DNA of 64,000 bases from Chrysogorgia sp. JL179-B06 (GCA_035772405.1 JAYKKM010000066.1:536001-600000); one strand, 5' to 3'. Positions 21,260 to 34,165 are shown, counted from the first letter of the stretch. The notes: generated from the letters alone by a model not told the origin. Numbers and translations are program-made.

Positions 21260-22740
21260 CACGACGTTGTTTCGACGTCGATTTTCGGTCGAAATCGGGT
21301 CGCGACGTCGATCAACCTCATATCGACGTTGTTTCGACGTCTACTTTGCGACATTTTATCGACGTCGGAAACAGACGTTGTTTCGACGTTGAATCGACGT
21401 CTATATCGAGTCGTTGAATTTCACGTCGGTTCACGACCAAACATCGACGTTGTTTCGACGTCTGCTTTTCGACGTTTTATCGACGTCGGAAACAGACGTT
21501 GTTTCGACGTTGAATCAACGTCGATATCGAGTCGTTAAATCACGTCGCTTCACGACCAAACATCGACGTTGTTTCGACGTCTGCTTTTCGACGTGTAATC
21601 GACGTCGGAAACAGACGTTGTTTCAACGTTGAATTGACGTTGATATCGAGTCGTCAAATCACGTCGGTTCACGACCAAACATCGACGTTGTTTCGACGTC
21701 TACTTTTCGACGTTTTATCGACGTCGGAAACAGACGTTGTTTCAACGTTGAATTGACGTTGATATCGAGTCGTCAAATCACGTCCGTTCACGACCAAACA
21801 TCGACGTTGTTTCGACGTCTACTTTTCGACGTTTTATCGACGTCGGAAACAGACGTTGTTTCAACGTTGAATTGACGTTGATATCGAGTCGTCAAATCAC
21901 GTCGGTTCACGACCAAACATCGACGTTGTTTCGACGTCTACTTTTCGACGTTTTATCGACGTCAGAAACAGACGTTGTTTCAACGTTGAATTGACGTTGA
22001 TATCGAGTCGTCAAATCACGTCCGTTCACGACCAAACATCGACGTTGTTTCGACGTCTACTTTTCGACGTTTTATCGACGTCGGAAACAGACGTTGTTTC
22101 AACGTTGAATTGACGTTGATATCGAGTCGTCAAATCACGTCGGTTCACGACCAAACATCGACGTTGTTTCGACGTCTACTTTTCGACGTTTTATCGACGT
22201 CGGAAACAGACGTTGTTTCAACGTTGAATTGACGTTGATATCGAGTCGTCAAATCACGTCCGTTCACGACCAAACATCGACGTTGTTTCGACGTCTACTT
22301 TTCGACGTTTTATCGACGTCGGAAACAGACGTTGTTTCAACGTTGAATTGACGTTGATATCGAGTCGTCAAATCACGTCGGTTCACGACCAAACATCGAC
22401 GTTGTTTCGACGTCTACTTTTCGACGTTTTATCGACGTCGGAAACAGACGTTGTTTCAACGTTGAATTGACGTTGATATCGAGTCGTCAAATCACGTCCG
22501 TTCACGACCAAACATCGACGTTGTTTCGACGTCTACTTTTCGACGTTTTATCGACGTCGGAAACAGACGTTGTTTCAACGTTGAATTGACGTTGATATCG
22601 AGTCGTCAAATCACGTCCGTTCACGACCAAACATCGACGTTGTTTTGACGTCTGCTTTTCGACGTTTTATCGACGTCGGAAACAGACGTTGTTTCGACGT
22701 TGAATCGACGTCGATATTGTATCGTCCAATCTCTAATCAC
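21260..22740. repeat. 119-bp tandem array, about 12 copies, dimeric higher-order pattern
   Basis: ACCAAACATCGACGTTGTTT recurs every 119 bp (for example 21561, 21680, 21799, 21918). From about 21661 a diagnostic base alternates CACGTCGGTTCAC / CACGTCCGTTCAC in consecutive copies. This shows that the later amplification unit was a 238-bp dimer. Confidence 0.9.
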
Positions 22741-22754
22741 TTAACGACCAAGCA

Positions 22755-23640
22755 TTGGCCAAGCAAGTTACTTATGTAATTGGTGATAAAATATTTTCGT
22801 TTCGACATCATATATTGTCCATCAAAAAAGTAAACCCAGACGAGTCAAAATGCTATAGTTTCTTACTTTATTTTGTATGTATAAAAGCAACCTACTTTAT
22901 ATCAACTCAGACATGCGATGCAGCGACAGGAAAAAAGTCAGCAATGACTGTAACTGTAGTTGGATTTGAAGTGTCCTTCGGTTCGAAGACTTTGTCGGCG
23001 ATCAGGGACAAGTACTATGCTTCAAGAACCCATCTGTTTTTGAAGAAACCTGTCTTAATTCCTGTCAACAAGAATTTTTGGCCTAAGGTTTACGTTCATG
23101 CTGCTGTCGGCTATAGCCGCCGCTTTTAAGTCTGAATGCCGTACGACTTATTGGCTTTTTAACCTTCTTTGTAAATCGTATTATTGCCTTTTTTCTTTCT
23201 TTGTGAATCGTCGAGTACTGTCCAAGTTATTAAACATATATTTTATGTCTAGTTGAGAAAAGTTTTGTTCTGTTCTTACTTGTAATACTGCAGTCTGCAT
23301 GCTCAACAAATTTGTAAATCTTCGAAATCAGATTGTTTAAAATTGATTACAAGTAATAAACAATATTATATAATATTAAAACTTAGCCGGTTAAAAATTT
23401 GAAAACGAAAATAATAGCCATCACAGTTCGTAAGTGCCTTTGCTAATTCATTATATACGATAAATATTACTATATATTTAAGATGGGTAAGTTAGAGCAG
23501 CGGGTTAGTCGCGGAACCTTAGGTTAAGTTAAGTTAAGCAAGCGCGGGTCACGGGTGGTGGGTACAGGTCACCGGTTGGTCTTCCGAAAGTGGGAATCTC
23601 ACTCCTAAACACCTAGGGATGGTAGTTAGTCATGGCTTAG
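22755..23640. other. Unique spacer between the two ACGT arrays
   Basis: A 124-codon ORF (22755-23129, plus strand) has no recognised domain and no supporting context. The rest is AT-rich with a stretch of GGTTAAGTTAAG (about 23519-23536). I see no gene I can support. Confidence 0.4.
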
Positions 23641-24214
23641 TTTTTCTTCAAAAAACGGGGGTAATTTTTACTCCGACAAACGGACGGTGTGACTCCAATA
23701 ACTGAAATTGACGTTGAATCGACGTCGATTTCACGTCGTTCAACGACGTTGTTTCAACGTCGTGAAAACAACGTCGATCCAATTTGCGTTTTCAACCTTT
23801 TTTCAACGTCAAATCGACGTCGAAGAGCGACGTCGTTTCAACGTCGCGAAATTGACGTTGAATTGACGTTGAATCGACGTTGAATCGACGTCGATTTCAC
23901 GTCGTTCAACGACGTTGTTTCGACGTCGTGAAAACAACGTCGATCCAATTTGCGTTTTCAACCTTTTTTCAACGTCAAATCGACGTCGAAGAGCGACGTC
24001 GTTTCAACGTCGCGAAATTGACGTTGAATCGACGTCGAATTGACGTTGAATCGACGTTGAATCGACGTCGATTTCACGTCGTTCAACGACGTTGTTTCGA
24101 CGTCGTAAAAACAACGTCGATCCAATTTGCGTTTTCAACCTTTTTTCAACGTCGAATCGACGTCGAAGAGCGACGTCGTTTCAACGTTGAATCGACGTCT
24201 TTTTGCCCGCTGGG

Positions 24215-25326
24215 AAGCATGTTTACTGCTGCTCTGGGCACGTCAGAAGAGGTAAACTCTTTTATCTGCTCTGGTTTCCTCAATTTTGCCATATCATCCA
24301 TGTATTTTTCCCAAAAACGAAACTTCAACAGCTTGTGATATGACTTACTCCACTGCATCATCTGTGCAACCAAAACACTTAATGCTTTTGGTGGAGCATC
24401 GATGTTTTTAGGAGACTCGCATTGCAAAAAGGAGTAGAACTGTCTCAAAGCACCAAGATAGGACTTTACAGTACCGGGGCATCTCTCTTTCTCAAATTTG
24501 TTCAACCAGCAGTCTCTAAGAGTTTGTTTATTCAACAAGTCCTTCAGGGTCGGGTTTTCAGGCTTTATGTACTGCATCACCAATTGGATTAGTCGAGAAC
24601 ACTGGAAGGCATTTGCTTCATCCTTCCTACCATCTGCCGTTTGGAGCCACGTTTCAAATTGTTGAAGTATGCTCTGTTCATCTGGTAACGCATTCACCGG
24701 GGTATTTAAATCGTCGTTCTCCACCTCACTATCGCTTTCCTCACTGTAACTGCCATCACTGGAGTATTTGTCCACACTCCTCACTGGAACACTCTTCTGA
24801 TATTTCATCTCTCTCACAATTCATCAGGCAATTCACCTCTCCCAGGCATTTCATCAGAATATTCGCTCTCTTCGACGTTGGACGGTGGTCTTTGAAAAAT
24901 TGATGGATACCGCAGGAAGAGTAGACTTTCTTGAAGATACTCTCATGCTTTTCTTTTTTGACCCTTTTTTTTACTCTTTTTTCGACCCTTCTCTTTTTTG
25001 GATACAGACGTCGTTCTTCCTCATCTGATGATGTTGACGCGCACGTAGATTCCGACGAAAGTTCGATGACTTCGCGAGGCACAGCCGATTTTAAACAATG
25101 TTTGTAAGTTTTGCTTCCCCTTTCCATATTATGGAAGTCGGTCAGATGGTTTGGTAGCCTTTTTACCACTGACTTGCAATTCAAAACAGGGCAAATCTTC
25201 CGCTTTCGCGTTATGTACTTGCATCATGTGACGTGGAAGATAAACAACGCTAGCGGAACAGGAGAGAAATGGGCATTTATGTTTCGCTCTCTGCCCTTTC
25301 TTTTTTTTCATCATCTTGGGTTCCAA
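24215..25326 (-). pseudogene. Second tyrosine recombinase-like gene, N-terminal part
   Basis: The minus strand begins with a Cys2His2-like finger (CPFLSCSASVVYLPRHMMQV, then H). A second such finger (CPVLNCKSVVKRLPNHLTDF, then H) follows in a shifted frame, then a Ser/Glu-rich basic linker (RVEKRVKKRVKKEK). Next comes a SAM-like core-binding domain: WLQTADGRKDEANAFQCSRL, TLRDCWLNKFEKERCPGTVK, SYLGALRQFYSFLQCESPK and KPEQIKEFTSSDVPRAAVN. It stops at the inserted element, and the catalytic half continues at 20349-21200. Frameshifts near 25190 and 24800 inactivate it. The domain order matches a large tyrosine recombinase family common in fish and cnidarian genomes, from memory. Confidence 0.65.
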
Positions 25327-25329
25327 TAG

Positions 25330-26710
25330 ACCATGGTTGCTACTATTGCCGCATCATTCTCCCCGTTTTCTACAGCTACCTCCGAGTCTGCCACTGCTGC
25401 CACGGCATTTGCACCATCTACTGCGACAGATGTACAATTTCCATGGATCACCTCTCCCTCAATGTGATGGTCCATTGACACCAATTCATTGACATCAATT
25501 ACTTTCAATACTGTGAATGGAAAAACAGTCCAGACTGAATAATACTTCTATGCAAATATGCGAACATTGAAACATAGTAACATGCAAATACACTGTATGC
25601 TAACATTGGAATATAGTAACATGCAAATATGCTCATATTAAGACATACACTACTAGTCATGTCAAATGCGTTTTGAGGATTGCTTATCGACAAATTCTTG
25701 TTTCCGTATAATCGTCGGGAACGGCTGGGTTTCTTAAGTGACTTAGCTTTATATATTACTATTGTAACCAATATCTTATGTACACGTAAAACTGAAATTG
25801 TAGCTATTGAAGGAATTAACCTTTCTGGAGTTATGCATATATTGGTATAATCGTAATATTGCTTAGAGTTGCATAAATGGAGCTTTGAGTTTAGTTTTTA
25901 TACAGAGCTTTGTGTGTAGTGATTATACACGGAGCATCAACCAGCATAAACAAGCATCAACTACATGTAGCATCTACAAGCATCAACTAGTAGCGTAAAC
26001 AAGTGTACGCACGAGTGACGAGCCGAAACGAGTACTCGCGAGTGCGCTCGCTACTCGTGAGTAGAGGTTACCTTACTCGCAATCGGTACTGTAGTTCTGT
26101 TTTCCCTATATTTGCTGCCGCAGCGAGCGAGCAAGGCAGCAGACTAAAAGAGAACAGGTATGCAAAATCTCATGGCCGCTGGAATTAGACCACAATGCAA
26201 CGCACCAACTATATAATAAATGCGTGCCTTGCGTGAATTGTGTCTTTTCGTTCTGCTTCTGGCGTTCGAAGTTGGAAAGTCGTTGTCGAAGATAGATTGG
26301 ATCAAATAAACGTAGCTAAGTGGATATAAAATATACGTAGCTAATACTATTTAACATAACGCGTTTAACGTGTATTTAGCAAAATATTAACATAACGCGT
26401 TTAACGTGTATAGCAAAATAGATTGTTGAATTGTGAGGCCCTTAAAATAGATTGTTGAATTGTGAGGCTCTTATCAAGATATTAACATACACGTTTAACG
26501 TGCATAGCAAAATAAATTGAGATCTGATTTTATAATACGCTTCTTTATCAAATTAGAAAGAAAGGTCTGTTGTTTAAGTAATTCAATTCGCTTCTTTATT
26601 TTATCAAATTAGTAAATAATTTATATAAGATATAATATTAGCCATAGCCATATAGCCGTAATTTATTATGTGTGATATAGAATTATTTTATAGATATCAA
26701 TTAGCAAGTT
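25330..26710. other. Intergenic; short direct repeats only
   Basis: No gene is supported. At 26340-26520 the phrases CATAACGCGTTTAACGTGTA and AGATTGTTGAATTGTGAGGC each recur. At 26030-26075 a cluster of ACTCGCGAGTGCGCTCGC-type palindromes is present. Confidence 0.5.
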
Positions 26711-26715
26711 AATAA

Positions 26716-27090
26716 ACTGTTAGACAACACTGTACTAAGTGAATACACTGTTAGACAACACTGCAGTACGTTAATACACTGTTAGACAACACTGCAGCAA
26801 GTTAATAAACTGTTCGACAACACTGCACTAAGTGAATACACTGTTCGACAACACTGTACTAAGTGAATACACTGTTAGACAACGCTGTACAATTGAATAC
26901 ACTATTAGACAACACTGCAGCAAGTTAATAGACTGTTCGACAACACTATACTAAGTGAATAGACTGTTCGACAACACTGTACTAAGTTAATACACTGTTA
27001 GACAACACTATACTAAGTTAAGACAACACTGTACTAAGTTAATAGACTGTTCGACAACACTATACTAAGTTAATAGACTGTTAGACAAGT
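26716..27090. repeat. ~31-bp minisatellite, about 12 copies
   Basis: Imperfect tandem copies of ACTGTTAGACAACACTGTAC, then TAAGTGAATAC. Variants differ at TTAGAC/TTCGAC and GTACTAAG/GCAGCAAG. The array lies just upstream of the first ~2.1-kb tandem unit. Confidence 0.85.
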
Positions 27091-27347
27091 TACTTGTCTC
27101 AAATTCGTCAGCCTTTCGTGCTTGGATGCACAAAAGTATTATGAAATAGGTAAGGAAGACCATGGAGGACCTTAAAACGTGACTACATGACGTGCTGCTG
27201 TCATGTATTACCAATTAGATTGGAGAAGGGGAAAAACACGAATGACTTTGCAGAGGAGAGAAAGAGTTCTGGACTGCTGGTGCTAAAAATGCACCTAAAA
27301 AACAAACAGGTTCAAAAACAAACGCGAATAAATAACATTCAATGCTA

Positions 27348-29467
27348 ATTCAATGCCGATTTTAGATTCGGTGGCAACAGAATTACATTTTAAGTGTATT
27401 GCAGAAGCAGTGCAATTATCACTAGATGTCTGGAACAAGAAAGACATTTTTTACGTATACTTGCCCTGTCAGTGCAATTTAACTTGGGACAAATCCGAAA
27501 CGAGTCATCCACTGGTGTATTTCCAAAACTAATAGTGATGCTACGTACCACGTACTCCTGGAAGAACGTCAATGGAAAAAGACCATGACAAAAAAATAAA
27601 TGCTAAGTTACAAGTATGTTTATCATATGCAGACAATGCGTTGGTATCTATTAAGAGATACCGATACATAAACAACAAACTCAAATAAACGATACTTTCT
27701 CTATTTTAAGAGTCACATGTCTTGACGGAATCACAGTATACAAAAAAGACATCTGTTCACTTAAGGAAAGAGCGTGGATAAGTGACAACATGATTCATTT
27801 TATGTTCAAGTGAGTAGTAAAATAAAAACGGAGTTTGCTTCAAAACATTGTTAAACGTAATACAAAGATCAATTTCCTAAATTATAGTACTATTGTTTAC
27901 AGGCGCAAAGAGAACATGGAGATATTTTGCATCCATACCCAAGTTATTTCAACCAGGGATCATTGATTAATGGATCAATGTGTTAATCTATTAAATTGAA
28001 GTAATCGAAATATGACTTGATCAGCAGTGACTAGTTGCAATTCATAATTCACAGGTTCCAAAAACCTCTTGATTTAAGTGCATGTAATATAGAAGGGATA
28101 AAAAGATGGACTCCAAAAAAGCTGCATAGATGTCAATATGTTTTGGTTCTTATCTGTGATATGCAAGTGTATAGTCATCGTTTATTCCGTTTTAAAAGCT
28201 TCACTATCTTATTTGGAAACATATTGAACCTCCTCCCTTTAAGGACACACTGGTGGCTAGCTGTTTACAAGATTCCAACTGGCCAGCTACACATACTTTG
28301 CAGTATGGGATGGCAAAGAATCGTTGAAGCTGAATCGATTAAAAGTTATATGGTTATATCCACAATTGTATAAAAGCATCTTCCAAGTTGCATGAACATA
28401 ATAATCTTTGTTCAAAATTCGTTAACTCAAAATCAGGATTTTACATATATTTATAATAATAGGTAACCACCCATATAGGAACCAAAGGGTGCCGCCTCAT
28501 TAGTCGTTGCGCACAAAAAGTAATTAGTATTGTTAGTGTGACGAACGGAACAATTGGTGTGAACAACGCGTTGCGAATGCATCTTAGGGACAGAAGTAAT
28601 TAGTATTGTTAGTGTGACGAACGCGTTGCGAACAGAAGGAAAATATAACACTGTGAGCGTTCCCAGCCAAACGTACAACAAACACTTTACCCAAAGTGTT
28701 TCAGCTCAAGATCCTGCATGGATGGATACATCCTGCATGGATCGCTACGGCTTGCACAAACCTTCCAAACGGTTAAGTTATAAAAGGTGAACGAGACTGT
28801 TAATTGTTGATAAGACAGGGACAGTTTCTGAATATTATAAAAACTATAAGCGAAACACAAATTTTGGACGAAAGAACAACAATGCCAGCACATGAAATAC
28901 TTGAAACTTCTGATTCCCATGACCAACCAGCGAGCTCTCCAATCAAGTAAATTCCTTTAATGTATATGACGAGTACAAGACATTACTTCATACATACATA
29001 CTATGTTCATGCATAATCATGCATTATGAGTTCATATTCACTTCTGTTATTTAGTTCAAAAAAATGCCACAAATTGGGAATTCGGAATGGTTTAATTGCA
29101 GCAAAGAACGCAACATGTCCAACGTACTGTCGATGAATCCGAAAAGACTAAAAGCAGAGGTTATTTTGTGTGGGGTTGCACATCTATATCATTTGGCTTC
29201 CGAGGTTTAACTGACACTTATATTTTATGATTTGCAGGAACAACAGCACTGGCAATTGATACAATATTTCTTTCATATTAGTGATTGATTGCAGCAGACA
29301 AAGAATGATATTACAATGCAACAAATGTTCGAGGAGATACAGGCGATTGCTGGAAATGGTAATATGTGTGTGTTTGATTTGCTTCAATCATAACAACTTT
29401 TTATCAGTTTATTTGTAAAAACTCAGTAGACGTTTCGCGCTGTATGCTCCACCAATCAGGGGCATGC
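27348..29467 (+). repeat. ~2.1-kb tandem unit, copy 1
   Basis: The unit begins TTCAATGCCGATTTTAGATT. It contains, in order, an ORF-like block (see 29464-29697), AGGTTCCAAAAACCTCT, a CGAACGCGTTGCGAACAGAA segment, GGTGAACGAGACTGTTAATT, and exon-like segments flanked by GT/AG. Copy 1 is the most divergent: its version of the ORF-like block (27350-27590) has small indels that break the frame. The last ~500 bp (28960-29467) is nearly identical to 34240-34750. Confidence 0.75.
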
Positions 29468-29697
29468 CTTCAATGCCGATTTTAGATTCGGTGGCAACAG
29501 AATTACATTTTAAGTGTATTGCAGAAGGAGTGCAAGTATCATTAGATGTCTGTAACAAGAAATACGACATTTTTGATGTATACTTGCCCTGTCAGTGCAA
29601 TTTAACTTGGGACAAATCCGAAACGAGTCGTCCACTGGTATCTATTGCCAAAACTAATAGTGATGCTACCTACGTACTCCTGGAAGAACGTCAATGA
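29464..29697 (+). CDS. Putative exon or ORF of the tandem unit, copy 2 (77 aa)
   Basis: The product begins MPSMPILDSVATELHFKCIA and includes DVYLPCQCNLTWDKSETSRP before ending LLEERQ. The identical protein is encoded at 34747-34980, and a degraded version lies at 27350-27590. Upstream exon-like pieces with GT/AG edges (for example an ATG at 28881 followed by PAHEILETSDSHDQP, then CSKERNMSNVLSMNPKRLKA) suggest it may be the last exon of a small duplicated gene. I do not recognise the family. Its preservation may only reflect recent duplication. Confidence 0.35.
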   Translation: MPSMPILDSVATELHFKCIAEGVQVSLDVCNKKYDIFDVYLPCQCNLTWDKSETSRPLVSIAKTNSDATYVLLEERQ

Positions 29698-31506
29698 AAA
29701 AAGACCAGGACAAAAAAAGAAATGCTAAGTTACAAGTATGTTTATCATATGTAGACAACACATTGATATCTACTAATTGTAAAGAAAATCTCTGACGTCA
29801 CTACGCATAATATCTGCTGCAGATATTACACGATATATGAGTGACTGTATCTCTATTTGTTCTCATATATGAGAAGTTGGAATTCATACAGTGAAAGGTA
29901 AGCCTTGTTTATATTAAGAGATACCGATACATAAACAACAAAACTCAAATAAACGATAATTTCTCTATTTTAAGAGTCGCATGTCTTGACGGAATCACGT
30001 TATACAAAAAAGACATCCGTTCACTTATGCTCAAGTGAGTAGTAAAATAAAAACGGAGTTCGCTTCAAAACATTGTTAAACGTAATACAAAGATCAATTT
30101 CCTAAATTATAGCACTATCGTTTACAGGCACAAAGAGAACACGAAGGAGATATTTTCCATCCATGCCCAAGTTATTTCCAGCAGAGATAATTAATTAATG
30201 AGATAAATTTATGTACAATCTATTAAATTGAAGTAATCGAAATATAACTTGATCAGCAGTGACTAGTTGCAATTCATAATTCACAGGTTCCAAAAACCTC
30301 TCGATTTAAGTGCATGTAATATAGAAGGGATAAAAAGATGGACTCCAAAAAAGCTGCATAAATGTCAATATGTTTTGGTTCCTATCTGTGATATGCAAGT
30401 CAGCAAGTGCATAGTCATCGTTTATTCCGTTTTAAAAGCTTCACTATCTTATTTGGAAACATATTAAACCTCCTCCTTTAAGGACACACTCATGGCTAGC
30501 TGTTTACAAGATTCCAACTGGCCAGCTACACATACTTTGCAGTATGGGATGGCAAAGAATCGTTGAAGCAGAATCGATTAAAAGGTATATATATGGTCGT
30601 CACATACACAATTGTATAAAAGCATCTTCCAAGTTGCATGAACATAATAATCTTTGTTCAAAATTCGTCCGGAAAGAAACTTATTTATTGCATTAAAAAA
30701 TGTCAACTCAAAATTGGGATTTTACATATATTTATAATAGTAGGTAACCCCCCATATAGGAACCAAAGGCCTCATTAGTATTTCAATAGAACAATAGACA
30801 GAACAAAGAGCGTTACCACAAAAAGTAATTAGTATTGTAAGCATGACGAATGAAACAGTTGGTGTGAACGCGTTGCGAACGCATAACAAACGAACAAATG
30901 GACATTGATGTTGTTTGTGACAGCCCTATCACACACGTTACAGGCATCACCTATCACTATCTCGCGGGAATCCTAGCTGGCTTTGCATATTGAACATGGC
31001 TTCAACAATACTTTTATGCGAACGCATAGCATGCCACTTTACTAAATATTTCGTGTGAGGGACAGAAGTAATTAGTATTGTTGGTGTGACCGAAGGCGTT
31101 GCGAACAGAAGGAAATAACACCGCGAGCGGTCCCTACATAAACGCCGGCCAAACAAACACTTTACCTAAAGTGTTTCACACTGGATCTACAGTTTTGCCT
31201 GCGATTTTACCGTGTTGGATATAGTTTGTTTGGAGATATTTTTTGGATGTATATTTGTGATACAAAGTAAGATATTGATGTGATTATATAGTGAATTGAA
31301 TATAGTTGAATAGTTGTTTCATTCTTATAAGAAGTTAATATATTGTCATACATCTCCAAACAGGTAAGTAAAAGGTGAACGAGGCTGTTAATTGTTGATA
31401 AGATAGGGACAGTTTCTAAATATTATAAAAACTACAAGCGAAACACAAATTTTGGACGAAAGAATAATAATGGCAATACAGTACTGCCTAGAAATAACCT
31501 AACACT

Positions 31507-31625
31507 GCGGTTGCGGTCATTTAGCGGTGAGGTTGCGGTGGATTAGCGGTGAAGTTGCGGTGGATTAGCGGTCAATTGACGGTGAGGTTGCGGTGGATTA
31601 GCGGTGAGGTTGCGGTGGACAAAAC
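31507..31625. repeat. GCGGTGAGGTTGCGGTGGATTA minisatellite
   Basis: Four to five imperfect 22-bp copies lie just inside the left TIR of the 2.7-kb element. Confidence 0.85.
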
Positions 31626-32111
31626 CAACCGCATGAGAAAAACTACGTCGACTAAACACTTCGGGTTCCGACCTTGTCCGACTATTCAGTAACGCGCGTG
31701 TGTCAATAACAGTATGACAGTATGTCGTCCCATCCAAAATCAAATATTACTCTGTGTAAACAGCGGACTTTTGATTGGTTTCACAGTTTCACAGTTTCAC
31801 AGTGAGTTTGTGATTATTATCAAATGAATGAATTATCAAATTAAAGGCACAGTGATCGGCGTTTGGAATATGGTTTGGAGTTGTAGTTTGTGGCAAATGG
31901 CACCACCAATGTCCAAAATCACGATCTGTCGGTTTCAGTTTACTTTCAGACGATTAGAAGTTCCGCATTGTGTCATTCTTTTCTCGGCCGTGATCAGTTT
32001 TAGATTTGGAACTATAAGCATATAAATGTCGAATGCCAACGAACTTCCGAACGCGCGTTTAAAACCCCGTGACGTTTGGAACGGAGGTAACCGGTCGGTT
32101 TCGCTAAATCT

Positions 32112-32546
32112 AGAGTCAGTTCACCACACACATAAAGTCAGTTCGCCACACACATAAAGTCAGTTCGCCACACACATAAACACACATAAACGGAAAGCGG
32201 AATATATATCACCGAAAGCGCGTTGGCGATTCCGATGGACGGCATCTCTGAGTCACACTTATTGTGTATTATTAATATATTATTATTTATTATTACTTAT
32301 TGTTGTATAGCAGCTATTTCAACAAAACCGCGTTAAAATTAGCTTGGCAAAAGACTGAGAGCATTAATCTCTGTGAGTCATCGCTTAGATTCCATCTAAG
32401 ATGTATAACGCTGTTGCACTGTCATTAGTTGAGGTGATCTGTTTAGTAAATACGTATTAAACAAATCAAGTTGATTGTTTTTTAATAAATGATGAGTTGT
32501 AGTGAACTGACTTTATGTGTGGCGAACTGACTAATTTATGTGTGTG
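32112..32546. repeat. Inverted clusters of a 22-bp CACACATAAAGTCAGTTCGC repeat
   Basis: Three direct copies at 32112-32180 face inverted copies at 32497-32546 (GTGAACTGACTTTATGTGTG, then GCGAACTGAC). The arrangement is that of a ~435-bp foldback element nested in the 2.7-kb element. Confidence 0.7.
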
Positions 32547-32561
32547 CGGAGGCCTTCAGTA

Positions 32562-32645
32562 ATTATGCTCTGATCTAGGGCTCCGCTCGCAGAAATGTCA
32601 GTATTTCGTTGCCATTTGGCAGTTCATCACCTTTTCACTTTACTG
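32562..32645 (+). repeat. Second copy of the hammerhead-like dispersed repeat
   Basis: Homologous to 151-236, sharing CTCCGCTCG (32581-32589), GTCAGTAT and CACCTTTTCACTTTACT. The core is degraded: CTGATCT replaces CTGATGA, and the GAAA region reads AGAAAT. Confidence 0.55.
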
Positions 32646-34027
32646 TCGGTTCAGTTTTCTTTTAAACGCGTGCTTCAGATGTTCCGGAGTAACTTCGCAC
32701 AGCAAAAAATCTGAAACTATTATTATTAAAATCGACTTTATCGGTTTGGCCCCATTTGCCACAACCTATTAAACTATCACAAACAACCAAACGCTTGAAG
32801 GACATTTTAGCCCATGCGAAAATTGCTTCATTGTTAAACATGATAATCACAATTCCCCCATTTGTCAATGCACTATACTATATGCACACCATTCGCGTTT
32901 TTTTCATTCGAAATACTGAAAAGTGCACGTTTAATAGTGCCAGTGTCAAATCCACCGGAATTTGATTATTATTCTGTGCCAGCGAGGTGTCACACCGTTC
33001 TTATTCATAGCACACATGCATAATATCATAAAAGAATGCTAAGGTTTCCGTAAAGAAGGTACCCAAGGAAAACGAAAGGAACGTCTAAAGCATCGCCTGA
33101 AGGTATTAAAGTCTTAATAATTATTGGTTGAATATATGTAAGTCCTCCTGTTGATATGCTTATAAATTCAGATGGCCGCGGCTGTCGGTTAAATATACGA
33201 ACCAAATACGAATGTAAACAAAAAGCCGCTTTAACGAGAATAATATATTGACCTGCGCGCTCCGCTTAGGTGATTTATTCGTTACAAGAATATTTGTTAT
33301 GCCTTGCGATAATATTTTGATATTAATATTAATCAGCATGGTTGAACCTAATGTTCGGCACATGAGAAGTTTGACGTTTGAAACGGTTCATTGTTCAGTT
33401 TGCTAATGATATTGCCAGTGATATGCAGGTGCATATTGTTCGATTTGGACACTATAGTCTCGTCCGTAAAAAATGACGTCCTCGAACGCGTCTTTTACCG
33501 CTAAGGCATTCAAACAGAACAAGAGCCTCTTTATTTTGTTTGGCTCTCGAACAAACTGGCAATAACGCGAATGTTCATGCCTCCGTGAGACATCAACGGC
33601 GCATTCGTCCCCCAGTTTGATATTTATTTTCAGCATATGTTAATTCGTCATTCGCTTTCATTGTTTTCTCGATGAACTTCAAGTGTTACTTTTTCAAAAG
33701 CGGTTTGCTTCAATTACGTGGCGCATCTCGTAGATTCCCACCATTTCGTCGATACTGAGAAAGATATAAAATTTAAAGCCGATCTCGATGTTTGAATTCA
33801 AGGATGTCCGCGATTTTTGTTATCGGAACTGATGAAGACCAAAGCGAAACAATTCGTTCCCTGATGTATTGCGATAATTTCTGCATTATTTACGAAACGA
33901 TGGAGTGAATCTAATGGTATGACGCGGTTTTCTCAAATGGACAAAGGACGCCAAACTTCGGAAAAATCTACTCGTTCCGGAACGTGTCGTATAATTTCCG
34001 ACGTGAGAACCGCGCTTGCTTACGAAA

Positions 34028-34165
34028 GGTTAAACCTAGGTTAGACCGAGGTTAGACCGAGGTGAGACCTAGGTGCCACCTAGGATCAACCGAGGTGAGA
34101 TTTAGGTTGACCCTAGGTTGCACCGAGGTTCAACCTAGGTTCGACCTAGGTTTCCGTTAGGTTAC
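34028..34165. repeat. ACCTAGGTT / ACCGAGGTT minisatellite
   Basis: About ten imperfect 13-14-bp copies carrying CCTAGG or CCGAGG cores, immediately inside the right TIR of the 2.7-kb element. The sequence is unrelated to the left-end array. Confidence 0.8.

Larger units (their letters stand above)
21249..24214. mobile_element. 2,966-bp TIR element built from ACGT-rich tandem arrays
   Basis: It starts CCCAGCGGGCA and ends TGCCCGCTGGG, a perfect 11-bp TIR. About 1.5 kb at the left is a 119-bp tandem array. About 0.5 kb at the right is a different 167-176-bp array, with CCAATTTGCGTTTTCAACC marking three copies at 23779, 23946 and 24122. Both arrays are saturated with CGACGTCG and AACGTT palindromes. 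About 0.95 kb of unique sequence (22740-23690) lies between them. It splits a tyrosine recombinase gene whose frame matches on both sides. At most a 2-bp (AA) TSD is visible. No transposase is encoded; the superfamily is not assigned. Confidence 0.8.

Noticed and set aside
22755..23129. 124-aa ORF in the core of the ACGT-array element as a transposase
   Set aside because: No domain, catalytic residues or splice context could be seen; reported only as unsupported.
21260..24200. Regularly spaced repeats that could be mistaken for a CRISPR array
   Set aside because: The repeats abut as a continuous 119-bp tandem array without unique spacers, in a eukaryotic context with no cas genes.
21194..24338. 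Multiple long ORFs rich in RRCFDVVSTS-type text
   Set aside because: They are translations of the ACGT tandem arrays; several frames are open at once and the composition is dictated by the repeat.
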